DNA of 64,000 nt, taken from contig JAYMNP010000001.1 in the NCBI GenBank assembly GCA_036941025.1, forward strand, positions 806,001-870,000, read 5' to 3'. Made by a program: the position numbers and the translations under genes. Positions 35,180-43,706 of the stretch are shown here, piece by piece. Within the stretch, counting starts at the first letter, position 1. Every line of letters begins with the position of its first letter. The notes below the pieces were generated by a model that was given only the letters and a program-made list of their open reading frames with translations, searched no databases and was not told the origin of the DNA. This DNA comes from Lachnospiraceae bacterium JLR.KK002 (GTDB lineage Bacteria > Bacillota > Clostridia > Lachnospirales > Lachnospiraceae).

Positions 35180-35563
35180 ATGGGATTATGTGTGACGGGA
35201 GGAGCGTCCATGTCCTGCAGCTTTGGCATGGCCCCATCCATACTGAATGTATTGCCCACAGCAAAAACCATGTCGGCAATGCCCCTTGCAACCATAGCAG
35301 ATAACGTGCCCTTTGTAAATATTACCCCCTTTGGGATGTGCCAGAGCATGGCCAATCCCGCGGTAGCCGCAGCTACTGCCGCGGCCATGGGGGTGTTGAC
35401 GCCCATGCCCTGTACGCCGGTTCCGGCGGGGCCCTGGGCTCCCGGAGTTCCTCAGGTGCTGGTGGGCGGGAAGCCGGCGGTGGACGATCAGTGTAAGCTG
35501 ACCTGCGCCTGGGGAGGAATCATACAGTTTACTAATTCGGGCTGCCCCACCGTGCAGCTTTAA
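35180..35563 (+). CDS. PAAR-like spike-tip protein (DUF4280)
   Basis: A 127-residue DUF4280/PAAR-like protein: MGLCVTGGASMSCSFGMAPS, then NITPFGMCQSMANPAV, PAGPWAPGVPQVLVGGKPAV and CKLTCAWGGIIQFTNSGC. Several Cys residues probably hold a metal or disulfides at the needle tip. PAAR proteins sharpen the spike and can carry effectors; this one has no extension. ATG at 35180 follows GGAGGAGTGAGG. It complements the bare spike at 21098-21877, although it lies far from it. Confidence 0.88.
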   Translation: MGLCVTGGASMSCSFGMAPSILNVLPTAKTMSAMPLATIADNVPFVNITPFGMCQSMANPAVAAATAAAMGVLTPMPCTPVPAGPWAPGVPQVLVGGKPAVDDQCKLTCAWGGIIQFTNSGCPTVQL

Positions 35564-35590
35564 AGACAATCAGATTCTGAGGAAAGAAAA

Positions 35591-38302
35591 ATGAAGAAAA
35601 AAAGTTTGTATGGTATCTGGGGCATTGTGATTGCCGCGCTGGCCGGGATTCTTCTGGCCAGCCTCTATGGGAAAAATGTGAAATTAAATTATATCGAACA
35701 GATTCATCTGCAGGATGGATATCTGTATTATGTAGACCGGGGAGAGAGCGAAAATCTGAAAATTATCCGCTCGGACCCGAACGGAAAAAAGGGGGAAATG
35801 ATTGCCTTCCGGCGGCATAAAAAGGAGCAGTACCAGATTATCCGCCAGATTTTTTTTGATGATGAAGGCAGCGCCTATGCGTTAATTCAGGAAACCAATG
35901 TGAAATTCTGGAACGGGGTCAGCAATAAAGTCTATAAATGTGATTTTGACCATGGCAGGCTGGAAGACACGGAGTATGACATCACAGAAGATACAGGCGT
36001 ATACAGTCGGATATCTGTGCAGTGTATTCAGAATGGAGAACTCTGTTATATCGGTATTCCGGATACGGAGAAAAACCAGGAGCCGGCCGGGCTGTTTGCC
36101 CTGAACCGTCAGGGAGAGAGAAGGCAGCTGGATGAAATTCCTCTGGAATATCCGTATCTGAACGCCCAGTTTTTCTTAAGCGGAAATGGAATTCTGCTGT
36201 GGACAGATTATGGAGGAGAGGTTTTTGCCAAAGAGGTGGGAACAGACCGTTATCTGGACATTCAGGGAATCAGCGGAAAAAAAGGCGTGTTCAAAGCTCT
36301 TGCAAATGACGGAAAATACGCTTACGTGCTGGATTACGGTTCCGACTGCGTGATACAGATAGATTTGGAGGAACAGACCTCGCAGGTTCTGTTTTCCGGA
36401 GAAGATATCCGGGAAGACTACCCGGATTTCACCTTCCGCAAGCTGCGAAGCCTGGACTGTACCGCTTCAGGATTCTGCGCGGGTGTGGAAGAAGAACAGG
36501 GAGAACGGGCCATCTGTTCTTATCAGGACGGAACCCATAAGGATATCGCGAAGATTTCCCTCTCACATCATTCCGTATTTCATCGGATGTTATGGGTATA
36601 TGGGGGAATCCTTCTGGCAGCGTTCCTTCTGGGAGTATACTGGATGGCCCGTGTGAAATACCATCTTCAGACGGTTCTGGTGCGGCTGTGCCTGATTTTC
36701 CTGCTGGGACTTCTGGTTATGGATCATTTTCTGGAGCAGTGGATTGGACAGTCCATGCGGGAGCAGCTGGAGAACACTCAGACGGTGTCCCTGTCGGCCC
36801 TGGGCAAAGTGCTCAAAGAAGATATTGTGAAAAATATTGAGACAAACCCGGAGAAATTTCCTTCCGGAGACCGGGCTCTGATGCTGAGCCACCATGCCGT
36901 CAATAACGGAAAAAGCGTTTCGGAGCTTTCTCTGTATCTTTACAGTGTTTTACACGCAGATGAGGAAGGGCAGCTGTACGTGAGGGAATCCATGTCCGAA
37001 TACAGCGGCGTTCCGGTGGAATGGGTCTATGCTTCGGAAGTAGCCGAGTCAGTTTATCAGGCTTATGATACCGGGGAAGTGATAAATAAGATGGAGGAAA
37101 GCCAGAGCGGAAGACAGAATAATCAGTTTATCCCTATTATTCTGGGCGATGGAACGAAATACGGAGTCCTTGTTGTTTCCGCAGACGGAAATATGATGGA
37201 TTATCAGATATGGTATTATCAGTGGAATATGAAAAATGCGTCTTCCACCCTTTTGCTGATACTGACGGTGGTACTGATGGTGATTCTGTATATTTTCCTG
37301 CGGCCCTTAAAGACATTGAAGGAGTGCGCCGGGAAGCTGGCGGCCGGAGAACTGGGCGTCACCATGGAAGTACATGGACACGATGAGGTTGCGGATATCT
37401 CTGCCGCCTTCAATCAGATGTCTCTGGAGCTTGAAAATTATGTGGAAGATATCAGAAGCATGTCCGACGGCTATTATAAATTTATTCCGGCAAAAATCCT
37501 GGAGCTTTTGGGAAAGGAATCCATTCAGGATGTAAGGCTGGGAGACCAGATGAAGGGAGAACTTACGATTCTGTCCCTCCATGCCATTGATTACCCTAAG
37601 CAGAGCGCCCTTTTGTCCGCAGAGCAGGTCTATACAGACATTAACCGGGTGCTGTCCATGCTGGTGGAACCTATCAATACCCATCACGGGGTGGTGGAGC
37701 ATTTTGAAGACACGGGGCTGTCGGCATTTTTCACGGTCAGCAGCCAGGAAGCGCTGGACGCCGCCATTGATATCCAGCGGCTTTTAGAGCAGCAGATGCC
37801 CGGAAACGGAAGAACCATTGCCATCAGCTACGGACAGGTGATGATCGGCGTTATCGGCCATGAAAAGCGGATGGAGGCCACCGCCATTTCCGCCCATTCG
37901 GATCTGGCAAAGGCCCTGCGTTTAAAAGGAGATAAATATGGCGCTCATATTCTGATTACCCATCTGGTTTACCGGCAGATTCCGGATTTTGAGAAACATT
38001 ATCATGCCAGATATCTGGGAAATATTTATCTGGCGGCGGATCATACGTACGAACGGATTTATGACGTCTACGACGGAGATTCCGAGGAGGAATTCTACTA
38101 TAAAGAACTTACCAGACCGTTGTTTGAACAGGGCGTAGGGCTCTTTGTGGAAAAGAAATTTTATGAGGCAAGGCTTGTGTTTGTGGAAGTGCTCAAACAG
38201 CACCGGAAAGACAAAGCCGCAAAAGAATATCTCTATCGCTGCGACAGATATTATAAGCTGCCGCCGGAGGATGAAGTAGAGACAGTAATTGAGAAATTTT
38301 AG
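35591..38302 (+). CDS. Membrane receptor with HAMP and catalytically dead adenylyl cyclase domain
   Basis: A 903-residue protein. A signal/anchor helix (5-27) is followed by a beta-propeller-like external domain (about 35-325), two helices (332-354, 361-380), a second external domain (about 385-545), a helix (548-571), HAMP (570-617) and a class III cyclase domain (about 630-825). A helical C-terminus ends it. The lead-in FIPAKILELLGKESIQDV is typical of bacterial cyclases. All key residues are replaced: the first metal Asp by H664, the second by T708, the transition-state Asn by D771 and Arg by A775. It should therefore bind or signal without making cAMP. Inside the CIS operon it may sense the surface and trigger or anchor the machine (inferred). 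Confidence 0.82.
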   Translation: MKKKSLYGIWGIVIAALAGILLASLYGKNVKLNYIEQIHLQDGYLYYVDRGESENLKIIRSDPNGKKGEMIAFRRHKKEQYQIIRQIFFDDEGSAYALIQETNVKFWNGVSNKVYKCDFDHGRLEDTEYDITEDTGVYSRISVQCIQNGELCYIGIPDTEKNQEPAGLFALNRQGERRQLDEIPLEYPYLNAQFFLSGNGILLWTDYGGEVFAKEVGTDRYLDIQGISGKKGVFKALANDGKYAYVLDYGSDCVIQIDLEEQTSQVLFSGEDIREDYPDFTFRKLRSLDCTASGFCAGVEEEQGERAICSYQDGTHKDIAKISLSHHSVFHRMLWVYGGILLAAFLLGVYWMARVKYHLQTVLVRLCLIFLLGLLVMDHFLEQWIGQSMREQLENTQTVSLSALGKVLKEDIVKNIETNPEKFPSGDRALMLSHHAVNNGKSVSELSLYLYSVLHADEEGQLYVRESMSEYSGVPVEWVYASEVAESVYQAYDTGEVINKMEESQSGRQNNQFIPIILGDGTKYGVLVVSADGNMMDYQIWYYQWNMKNASSTLLLILTVVLMVILYIFLRPLKTLKECAGKLAAGELGVTMEVHGHDEVADISAAFNQMSLELENYVEDIRSMSDGYYKFIPAKILELLGKESIQDVRLGDQMKGELTILSLHAIDYPKQSALLSAEQVYTDINRVLSMLVEPINTHHGVVEHFEDTGLSAFFTVSSQEALDAAIDIQRLLEQQMPGNGRTIAISYGQVMIGVIGHEKRMEATAISAHSDLAKALRLKGDKYGAHILITHLVYRQIPDFEKHYHARYLGNIYLAADHTYERIYDVYDGDSEEEFYYKELTRPLFEQGVGLFVEKKFYEARLVFVEVLKQHRKDKAAKEYLYRCDRYYKLPPEDEVETVIEKF

Positions 38303-38328
38303 TAAAACCGGGAGCGAGGTGAAATAAA

Positions 38329-40839
38329 ATGTCAGGGGAATTAGTGGAAGAACGGAAAGAGAATCAGATGGAGCGGAATGTTCCGTCAGTGCCAATAGTA
38401 GAAGGAGGAGGCGGAGAGGGCTCCGGAACAGAAGCCATTCGGCCTTTGCAGAATGAGAGTAAAGGGAATAATATCCACGAAAATGACGGGAATAATGGTC
38501 AGCATGTAGAGAATCTGCCGGGCCCAAATCCGCCAGGACCGGGAGCAGGAGTCGGAGGAGGCCAGATTGATCAAAATAATGTTCGACAGAATCATGATGG
38601 CCATGTGGATGATGAAGGTGATGACGAGCAAACCGGAGATAATGCAGACCATATCGAAGATAATAACAATAATAACAATAACAATCATGTAGAGCCTCCG
38701 CCGGGCCCGAATCCGCAGAATCATGATGGCCATGTGGATGATGAAGGTGATGACGAGCATATCGGAGATAATGCAGACCATATCGAAGATAATAACAATA
38801 ATAACAATAACAATCATGTAGAGCCTCCGCCGGGCCCGAATCCGCAGAATCATGATGGCCATGTGGATGATGAAGGTGATGACGAGCATATCGGAGATAA
38901 TGCAGACCATATCGAAGATAATAACAATAATAACAATAACAATCATGTAGAGCCTCCGCCGGGCCCGAATCCGCCAGGAGCGGGAGCAGGAGGGAGCCAG
39001 CAGGATAATCCACAACCGGTGAATGAACGGATTAATATGGAAATGGCCCATGCTGTGATGCGGGCAGGAGGGGCCCGGCGTATGTGGAAAGACCATGGCG
39101 AAAGAGGAATTTCTTTTCATACAATGAAGGAATTGCTGCAAATGGAAGAAAGGCATAAGGAAAAGGAGAAAGACAAAAAAGATGGAAATAAGAAAGATAA
39201 GAAACGGGACATAAATACTCAGAATGGTCTGGTAAGCGGGCTGCTGCATATGCGAGACAGCAATATCTATAAGGCTGTAGTTCTGGCAAGGGAGCTGGAA
39301 GGGGGAGGAAACAATCCCTTAAGAAGCGGGAGATTCCAGCGGTTTTTCAAATCTTCCAAATATAACAAGGCGGCAGATTCCCTGAAAATAATCGGTGCCG
39401 CCAACGGGGCGCTGGGTACGCTGGATGCTGTGGTGGGCGAAGGTACTTACAGAGATTCCGTGATTGGGAAAGGAATTGGCCTGATCTCCGATTTTATGGC
39501 TCTTGTTACTTCTATTCGGGAGTTTGTCATAAAAATTAAGAATTATAAGAAAGGGAAAACGAGGACAGACAAGGCGTTTACTGTTATCGGTATGCTGACA
39601 GATATTTTTACTGTGCTGGCCAAAGGCTGTTCCATGGCCAAGACCATAGCAGGCTTTGCCGGGAAAAAAGATGGAATTTTTGACAATGGAGCGCTCTGGG
39701 ACAGGATTACCCTGCTTATGAACAGCGCTTCCCAAATTGGAGGTTTTCTGGGGGCCGCACGGGGACTGCATGTTACCAGAGCCGGAATTTCAAAGTTAAA
39801 GGTTCTGGAGAATATGAGATGGAAAGGCGGAAACGGTGGAGAGGGTATCCAGGCCATTGTGGAAAAATATGAACAGCCCCAGGAGGCTCAGGGAGAGGAA
39901 AACGGGGATCATGCTGACGCCGGGGAAAATGAAGACGGGCAGACAGAAAATGGAATTCAGGGAAATGAAGACGAGCATAATGAAGACGGGCGGGATGAAG
40001 ACGTACAGGATGAGAATAGAGCGCAGGTTCCTGCAGAACAACACCATGAAGATGGCGGAAATCATGTGAACGATGCAAATCCCAATCCAAATCCTCAGCC
40101 TGCGCCTGGCGGCGCCGGAGCAGGGGAGGAAGCGCCGCACAGAAGACGGAAATTGAGGCTGCGCATACGACGAAAGAACAGAAATGCCCAGGAGGCAGGG
40201 CAGGCGCCCCAGGCCGGAGCGGGGAAAAAGCAAAAGCCTCAGACGGCCACGAAGACGGAGCGGGCGGAGCGGAGGGTTGCTGCCAATAAATTGCTGAACA
40301 AAGAGGAAGTCAGCAGCGAGGAGAAAGACAGACTGGCTTCTTACGTGGCAATACACAGAAGAATTGACAGGACGAAGCGGTCTCTGGCCACCACTTCTAC
40401 AGGGTTGATAGCCGCTGCAATCGGACTTGGTTCCAGTATAGCTATCAGTGTGAATAATAATACGGGCAGCGATTCATCAAAAACAGCGAAGACCTGGATG
40501 GGCTTTGCAGCAAGCCTGGGAGGAGTCGGAGCAACCGGTACCAAAATGGGAATTGAGAAACGTAACCAGGAAAAGCAGGATTCCGATGAAGCAGATGCGG
40601 TTCAGGCAAGGCTCTGGGGAACCATTGAAGAACTGAAAGATGATAAATACGGTCTGAGAGGAGCCGTGAAAAAGGCAGATACAGCCACAGAGGAAGCGGA
40701 ACTGGAGGAACCAAGAGCTGTATATAAGAGATATGTGGCCGCTCAGAGTCAGTTTGAAGATTCCGGCGTGAACTACGCTCAGCTTTTCCAGGCCCCGGAT
40801 CTGAGAAGTTTTAAGAAAACGCTGATATCAGGAATATAA
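38329..40839 (+). CDS. Asn/Gly/Pro-rich repeat protein, candidate CIS cargo or effector
   Basis: An 836-residue protein with no family I recognise. Residues 1-235 are disordered and hold three near-identical 43-residue units (88-216), each with an acidic/His part, eight Asn and a VEPPPGPNP linker. Residues about 290-480 contain amphipathic and hydrophobic helices (SLKIIGAANGALGTLDAVVG, KAFTVIGMLTDIFTVLAKG). An acidic then basic linker (about 520-640) and a second hydrophobic stretch (GLIAAAIGLGSSIAISVN, Gly-rich) follow. There is no signal peptide. Its place just before the second AAA+ gene and a chaperone-like gene, and its pore-former-like helices, suggest cargo. This is inference; a structural role is possible. 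Confidence 0.7.
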   Translation: MSGELVEERKENQMERNVPSVPIVEGGGGEGSGTEAIRPLQNESKGNNIHENDGNNGQHVENLPGPNPPGPGAGVGGGQIDQNNVRQNHDGHVDDEGDDEQTGDNADHIEDNNNNNNNNHVEPPPGPNPQNHDGHVDDEGDDEHIGDNADHIEDNNNNNNNNHVEPPPGPNPQNHDGHVDDEGDDEHIGDNADHIEDNNNNNNNNHVEPPPGPNPPGAGAGGSQQDNPQPVNERINMEMAHAVMRAGGARRMWKDHGERGISFHTMKELLQMEERHKEKEKDKKDGNKKDKKRDINTQNGLVSGLLHMRDSNIYKAVVLARELEGGGNNPLRSGRFQRFFKSSKYNKAADSLKIIGAANGALGTLDAVVGEGTYRDSVIGKGIGLISDFMALVTSIREFVIKIKNYKKGKTRTDKAFTVIGMLTDIFTVLAKGCSMAKTIAGFAGKKDGIFDNGALWDRITLLMNSASQIGGFLGAARGLHVTRAGISKLKVLENMRWKGGNGGEGIQAIVEKYEQPQEAQGEENGDHADAGENEDGQTENGIQGNEDEHNEDGRDEDVQDENRAQVPAEQHHEDGGNHVNDANPNPNPQPAPGGAGAGEEAPHRRRKLRLRIRRKNRNAQEAGQAPQAGAGKKQKPQTATKTERAERRVAANKLLNKEEVSSEEKDRLASYVAIHRRIDRTKRSLATTSTGLIAAAIGLGSSIAISVNNNTGSDSSKTAKTWMGFAASLGGVGATGTKMGIEKRNQEKQDSDEADAVQARLWGTIEELKDDKYGLRGAVKKADTATEEAELEEPRAVYKRYVAAQSQFEDSGVNYAQLFQAPDLRSFKKTLISGI
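38590..38976 (+). repeat. Three tandem 129-bp coding repeats
   Basis: Units 38590-38718, 38719-38847 and 38848-38976 are almost identical in DNA, not only in protein. They differ at a few bases (QT versus HI in unit 1, and the junction of unit 3). The multiple-of-three length keeps the frame. The identity implies recent duplication or gene conversion, so copy number probably varies between strains. Confidence 0.95.
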
Positions 40840-40842
40840 TAA

Positions 40843-43068
40843 ATGGATGGTGGATTGGTATTGGAAGGACAGGAAGTATATTTCAAAGAACTGCTGGAGC
40901 TGGTGAAGCAGGAAATCAGCCTTTATACCAGGTATGCGGTGCGGCTGCGGGAGGACGGAGGAATCCGCCATATTTACCAGACGAAGCTGTTGAAGGAGGA
41001 ACTCTCCAATATTCTGGAAAATCCTTTTGCCTATATGGATTTGGAATCTTATCGCCGGGAACGGGAACTTCTTATGCTCCGGTGGCGGGAATTCCATGAG
41101 AAGGCTTACCGCACCATGAAAAATGGCGAGATGCTTCCCTTTGAATACATGCTCCGCAGACTGAAGCTCACGGAATTTGAGCAGTATCTGGCCTGTCTCG
41201 CCATGGCGCCGGAATTAAACCGGGAATTTGAGCGGCTGTACTGCTATCTGCAGGACGACCTGTCCTGGAGGTATCCTTCCCTGGATTTGTGCGTGAAAAT
41301 GTATACCATGGACGAACAGGAACAGAACAGGCTGACAGGCCGGACTTTTGTACGCCGGGAGTTGTTGAGCTGTATCTTTGAAGAAATTCAGAGAGGTCAG
41401 GAAAGCGAGCTGTCCTGGAGGCTGAAGCTCCGGAAAGATCTGGTGGCCTATGCATATTTTCAGGAATCAGACCTGCTGAACCGAAAGGTGGAATACCGTC
41501 TGAGCATTCCGGATGGAAGACCTGCCCCCACGCCCAATATTAATCATCAGGTCATGGAGGTCATAAAAAAGCGTCTGACAGAAGGAAACCCTGGTCAGAA
41601 CGCAGGGACGGAAAGAAGGGAGCTCAGGCTGTTTCTTCTGCGTGGTCCCGGAGGAAGCGGAAAAAAGCTGCAGATAAAACTGGCGGCAGCAGCTCTGGGC
41701 CGGGGCGTACTGTTTTTTGATCTGAGAATCTTCTCCGGTAAAAATGAAGAACAGATGAGAAATCTTATTTGTAACGCGCTGGTGCGGGCAGTGCTGGATC
41801 ATGCTTTTCTGACCTTCTGCCACTGGGAAACCCTGTGGGACGGGGAGAAGAAGAACCGGCTGTTTGCACAGGAAATCCTGCTGAAAACCTCATTGTTTTT
41901 TCAGGATGCATTTCTGGCAGTGGAAGAGGAAGCGGGGCAGGATGTGTTCGGCGGGGAATATCCCGCCGGCTGCCGGACAGAAGAATTTTCCATGGGATTT
42001 CCCTCCATACAGGAACGGAGCCTGCTCTGGAAAACCTTTCTGGAAGAGGCAGGACACGAAAAAGAAACTTGCGGGCTGGAAAGGCAGCAGATATACGATA
42101 CTTTGGCGGCCCAGTTTGATTTTACGCCGGGAGTGATAAAAGAAGCGGCAGAGCTGGCCTGCCGGGAAGGGGAAATCTACGGGGAAGAAGTTTCCGCCGC
42201 CCGTCTGTACCGGGCCTGCCAGCAGAAAATTTCCCACCGGCTGGGAGAGCGCGCCAGCCGGGTCAGGGCGGTGTATACCTGGGATGACCTGGTGCTGGAA
42301 GAAGGGCCAAAAGAACTGCTGCGGCAGGCCTGCGGGCAGGTATCTTTTCGGGGAAAGGTCTATGAGGAATGGGGATTTCAGGATAAGATTGCTTATGGAC
42401 GTGGAGTATCCATGCTGTTTGCAGGGCCTCCGGGAACAGGGAAAACCATGGCAGCTCAGGTCCTTGCCAGAGAATTGAATCTGGAGCTGTATAAGGTGGA
42501 TCTTTCCGGTGTGCTGTCCAAATACATTGGAGAAACCCAGAAAAACCTCCGGGAAATCTTTGACGAAGTGAAAAAGAGCAGAAGCATTCTCTTTTTTGAC
42601 GAGGCGGACGTGCTGTTTGGGAAGCGTGTGGATGTAACAGATGCAAGGGATATCAGTGCCAATGCCCAGACTGCATATTTATTGCAGAAAATGGAAGAAT
42701 ATGACGGAATTACGATTCTTGCCACTAACCTGCTGCAGAACTTTGACGACGCCTATAAACGGCGAATCAAATTTATCATCCGTTTCACTTTTCCCCGGAA
42801 AGAACGCCGCATACAGCTCTGGCAGAAAGTGTTTCCCAGGCAAATGCCTCTGGGAAGCGATTTGGATATAGAGTATCTTGCGGAAAATTTTGAGCTTTCC
42901 GGAGCGGCCATTAAAAATATTGCAGTCAACGCAGCTTTTCTTGCAGCCTCCAGGCAGGAAATCACCGGAATGGAGCACATTATGACAGCTTTGCAGCAGG
43001 AATATGAGAAATCCGGAAAAATACTTGGAAAGGCGGAACTGAAAGAGTATTATGTATACAAAATATAA
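40843..43068 (+). CDS. CIS-associated AAA+ ATPase (Pvc15/Afp15-like), plus-arm copy
   Basis: A 741-residue ATPase paralogous to the one at 6787-8697. The C-terminal AAA+ module is intact: Walker A GPPGTGKT (528-535), KYIGETQKNL, Walker B FFDEAD (584-589), sensor Asn in LATNLL and Arg fingers in FDDAYKRRI. The N-terminal module has a decayed P-loop, GPGGSGKK (268-275), with Lys in place of Ser/Thr. This is the position of pvc15 in known eCIS. Having two such ATPases, one in each arm, is unusual and could mean a hetero-oligomer or separate targets. AGGA precedes the ATG. Confidence 0.9.
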   Translation: MDGGLVLEGQEVYFKELLELVKQEISLYTRYAVRLREDGGIRHIYQTKLLKEELSNILENPFAYMDLESYRRERELLMLRWREFHEKAYRTMKNGEMLPFEYMLRRLKLTEFEQYLACLAMAPELNREFERLYCYLQDDLSWRYPSLDLCVKMYTMDEQEQNRLTGRTFVRRELLSCIFEEIQRGQESELSWRLKLRKDLVAYAYFQESDLLNRKVEYRLSIPDGRPAPTPNINHQVMEVIKKRLTEGNPGQNAGTERRELRLFLLRGPGGSGKKLQIKLAAAALGRGVLFFDLRIFSGKNEEQMRNLICNALVRAVLDHAFLTFCHWETLWDGEKKNRLFAQEILLKTSLFFQDAFLAVEEEAGQDVFGGEYPAGCRTEEFSMGFPSIQERSLLWKTFLEEAGHEKETCGLERQQIYDTLAAQFDFTPGVIKEAAELACREGEIYGEEVSAARLYRACQQKISHRLGERASRVRAVYTWDDLVLEEGPKELLRQACGQVSFRGKVYEEWGFQDKIAYGRGVSMLFAGPPGTGKTMAAQVLARELNLELYKVDLSGVLSKYIGETQKNLREIFDEVKKSRSILFFDEADVLFGKRVDVTDARDISANAQTAYLLQKMEEYDGITILATNLLQNFDDAYKRRIKFIIRFTFPRKERRIQLWQKVFPRQMPLGSDLDIEYLAENFELSGAAIKNIAVNAAFLAASRQEITGMEHIMTALQQEYEKSGKILGKAELKEYYVYKI

Positions 43069-43104
43069 GGCCTGTGCAAAAGAACAGGCAGAACGGAGGA
43101 CATT

Positions 43105-43647
43105 ATGAAGAAAGCGGAATTGCGAGAGGGGTTACAGAGACTGAAAGCATATCTGGGCGGCCGGGGGTTTGAGAGCATGTTGCTGGAAGAAGGAGCGGAA
43201 ATGGAGCTGGATTCCCTGCTGCTGCCCCTGGAAATCAACGATGAGCTGAGCATTGATATCAGCTGTAATTTCGTCCATGTTCCGGAATTTGGAGATATGC
43301 TCCAGTATTACGGGCATCTGGAAGTGGACGGACTGTTTGCGGAAAATCCGGAATCTTTTACGGAATACAATGTATTGCAGATGCTGAATGCAATGAATCA
43401 GATGATTCCGGTGGGACAGTTTCTGTTCATGCAGGAGCAGGCGGACGGAGAGGAACAGAATGTTATTGGAATCCGTTACACTATGCTGACCGCACTGGAT
43501 AACGAAGTGGAAATGGAAAAATGCGTCAGCGTCATTCAGTTTCTGATGCATATTTACGAGCTGCTCTGCAGCGGTCTGATGCTTCTTCTGGAAGGGGAAA
43601 CGGTGCAGAGTGCATTGCATATCATAGCCGATGCGATAAATTTATAA
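43105..43647 (+). CDS. YbjN / secretion-chaperone-like small protein
   Basis: A 180-residue acidic soluble protein, the last gene of the CIS operon. It has an N-terminal helix, central strands (ELSIDISCNFVHVPEFGDML) and the FTEYNVLQMLNAMNQMIPVG helix with following strands and a final helix pair, a pattern like YbjN and type III secretion chaperones. Such proteins often bind and guide effectors. The nearby Asn-rich protein is a natural partner. The family match is by eye and moderate. A good ribosome binding site (GGAGG) precedes the ATG. No terminator is obvious after it. Confidence 0.6.
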   Translation: MKKAELREGLQRLKAYLGGRGFESMLLEEGAEMELDSLLLPLEINDELSIDISCNFVHVPEFGDMLQYYGHLEVDGLFAENPESFTEYNVLQMLNAMNQMIPVGQFLFMQEQADGEEQNVIGIRYTMLTALDNEVEMEKCVSVIQFLMHIYELLCSGLMLLLEGETVQSALHIIADAINL

Positions 43648-43706
43648 AATCGGAGGAGCCCGGCCAGGTAACATAAGGATGAGGGACCGGGCAAAAGGGA
43701 GGTTAT

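Noticed and set aside
35591..38302. Active adenylate cyclase
   Set aside because: Both metal Asp positions and the Asn/Arg pair are substituted, so catalysis is not expected.
38590..38976. CRISPR or non-coding satellite
   Set aside because: The unit length is a multiple of three and the frame runs through all copies of a long coding sequence.
37922..39013. Minus-strand His/Tyr/Leu repeat protein
   Set aside because: It is the reverse reading of the Asn-rich repeats, without a start site or family match.
11963..43068. The phage-tail genes as part of a prophage or a released R-type tailocin
   Set aside because: No capsid, portal, terminase, integrase, holin, endolysin or fibre gene was found, and Pvc15-, Pvc16- and PAAR-like genes are present. 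The eCIS class fits better.
11963..43068. A canonical type VI secretion system
   Set aside because: There is no TssJLM, TssB/TssC pair or ClpV-like disaggregase. The sheath is one long phage-type protein and the AAA+ proteins are of the Pvc15 kind.
43648..43706. Terminator after the CIS operon
   Set aside because: The GCCCGG/CCGGGC repeat has a 20-plus-base loop and no T run, so it was not called.
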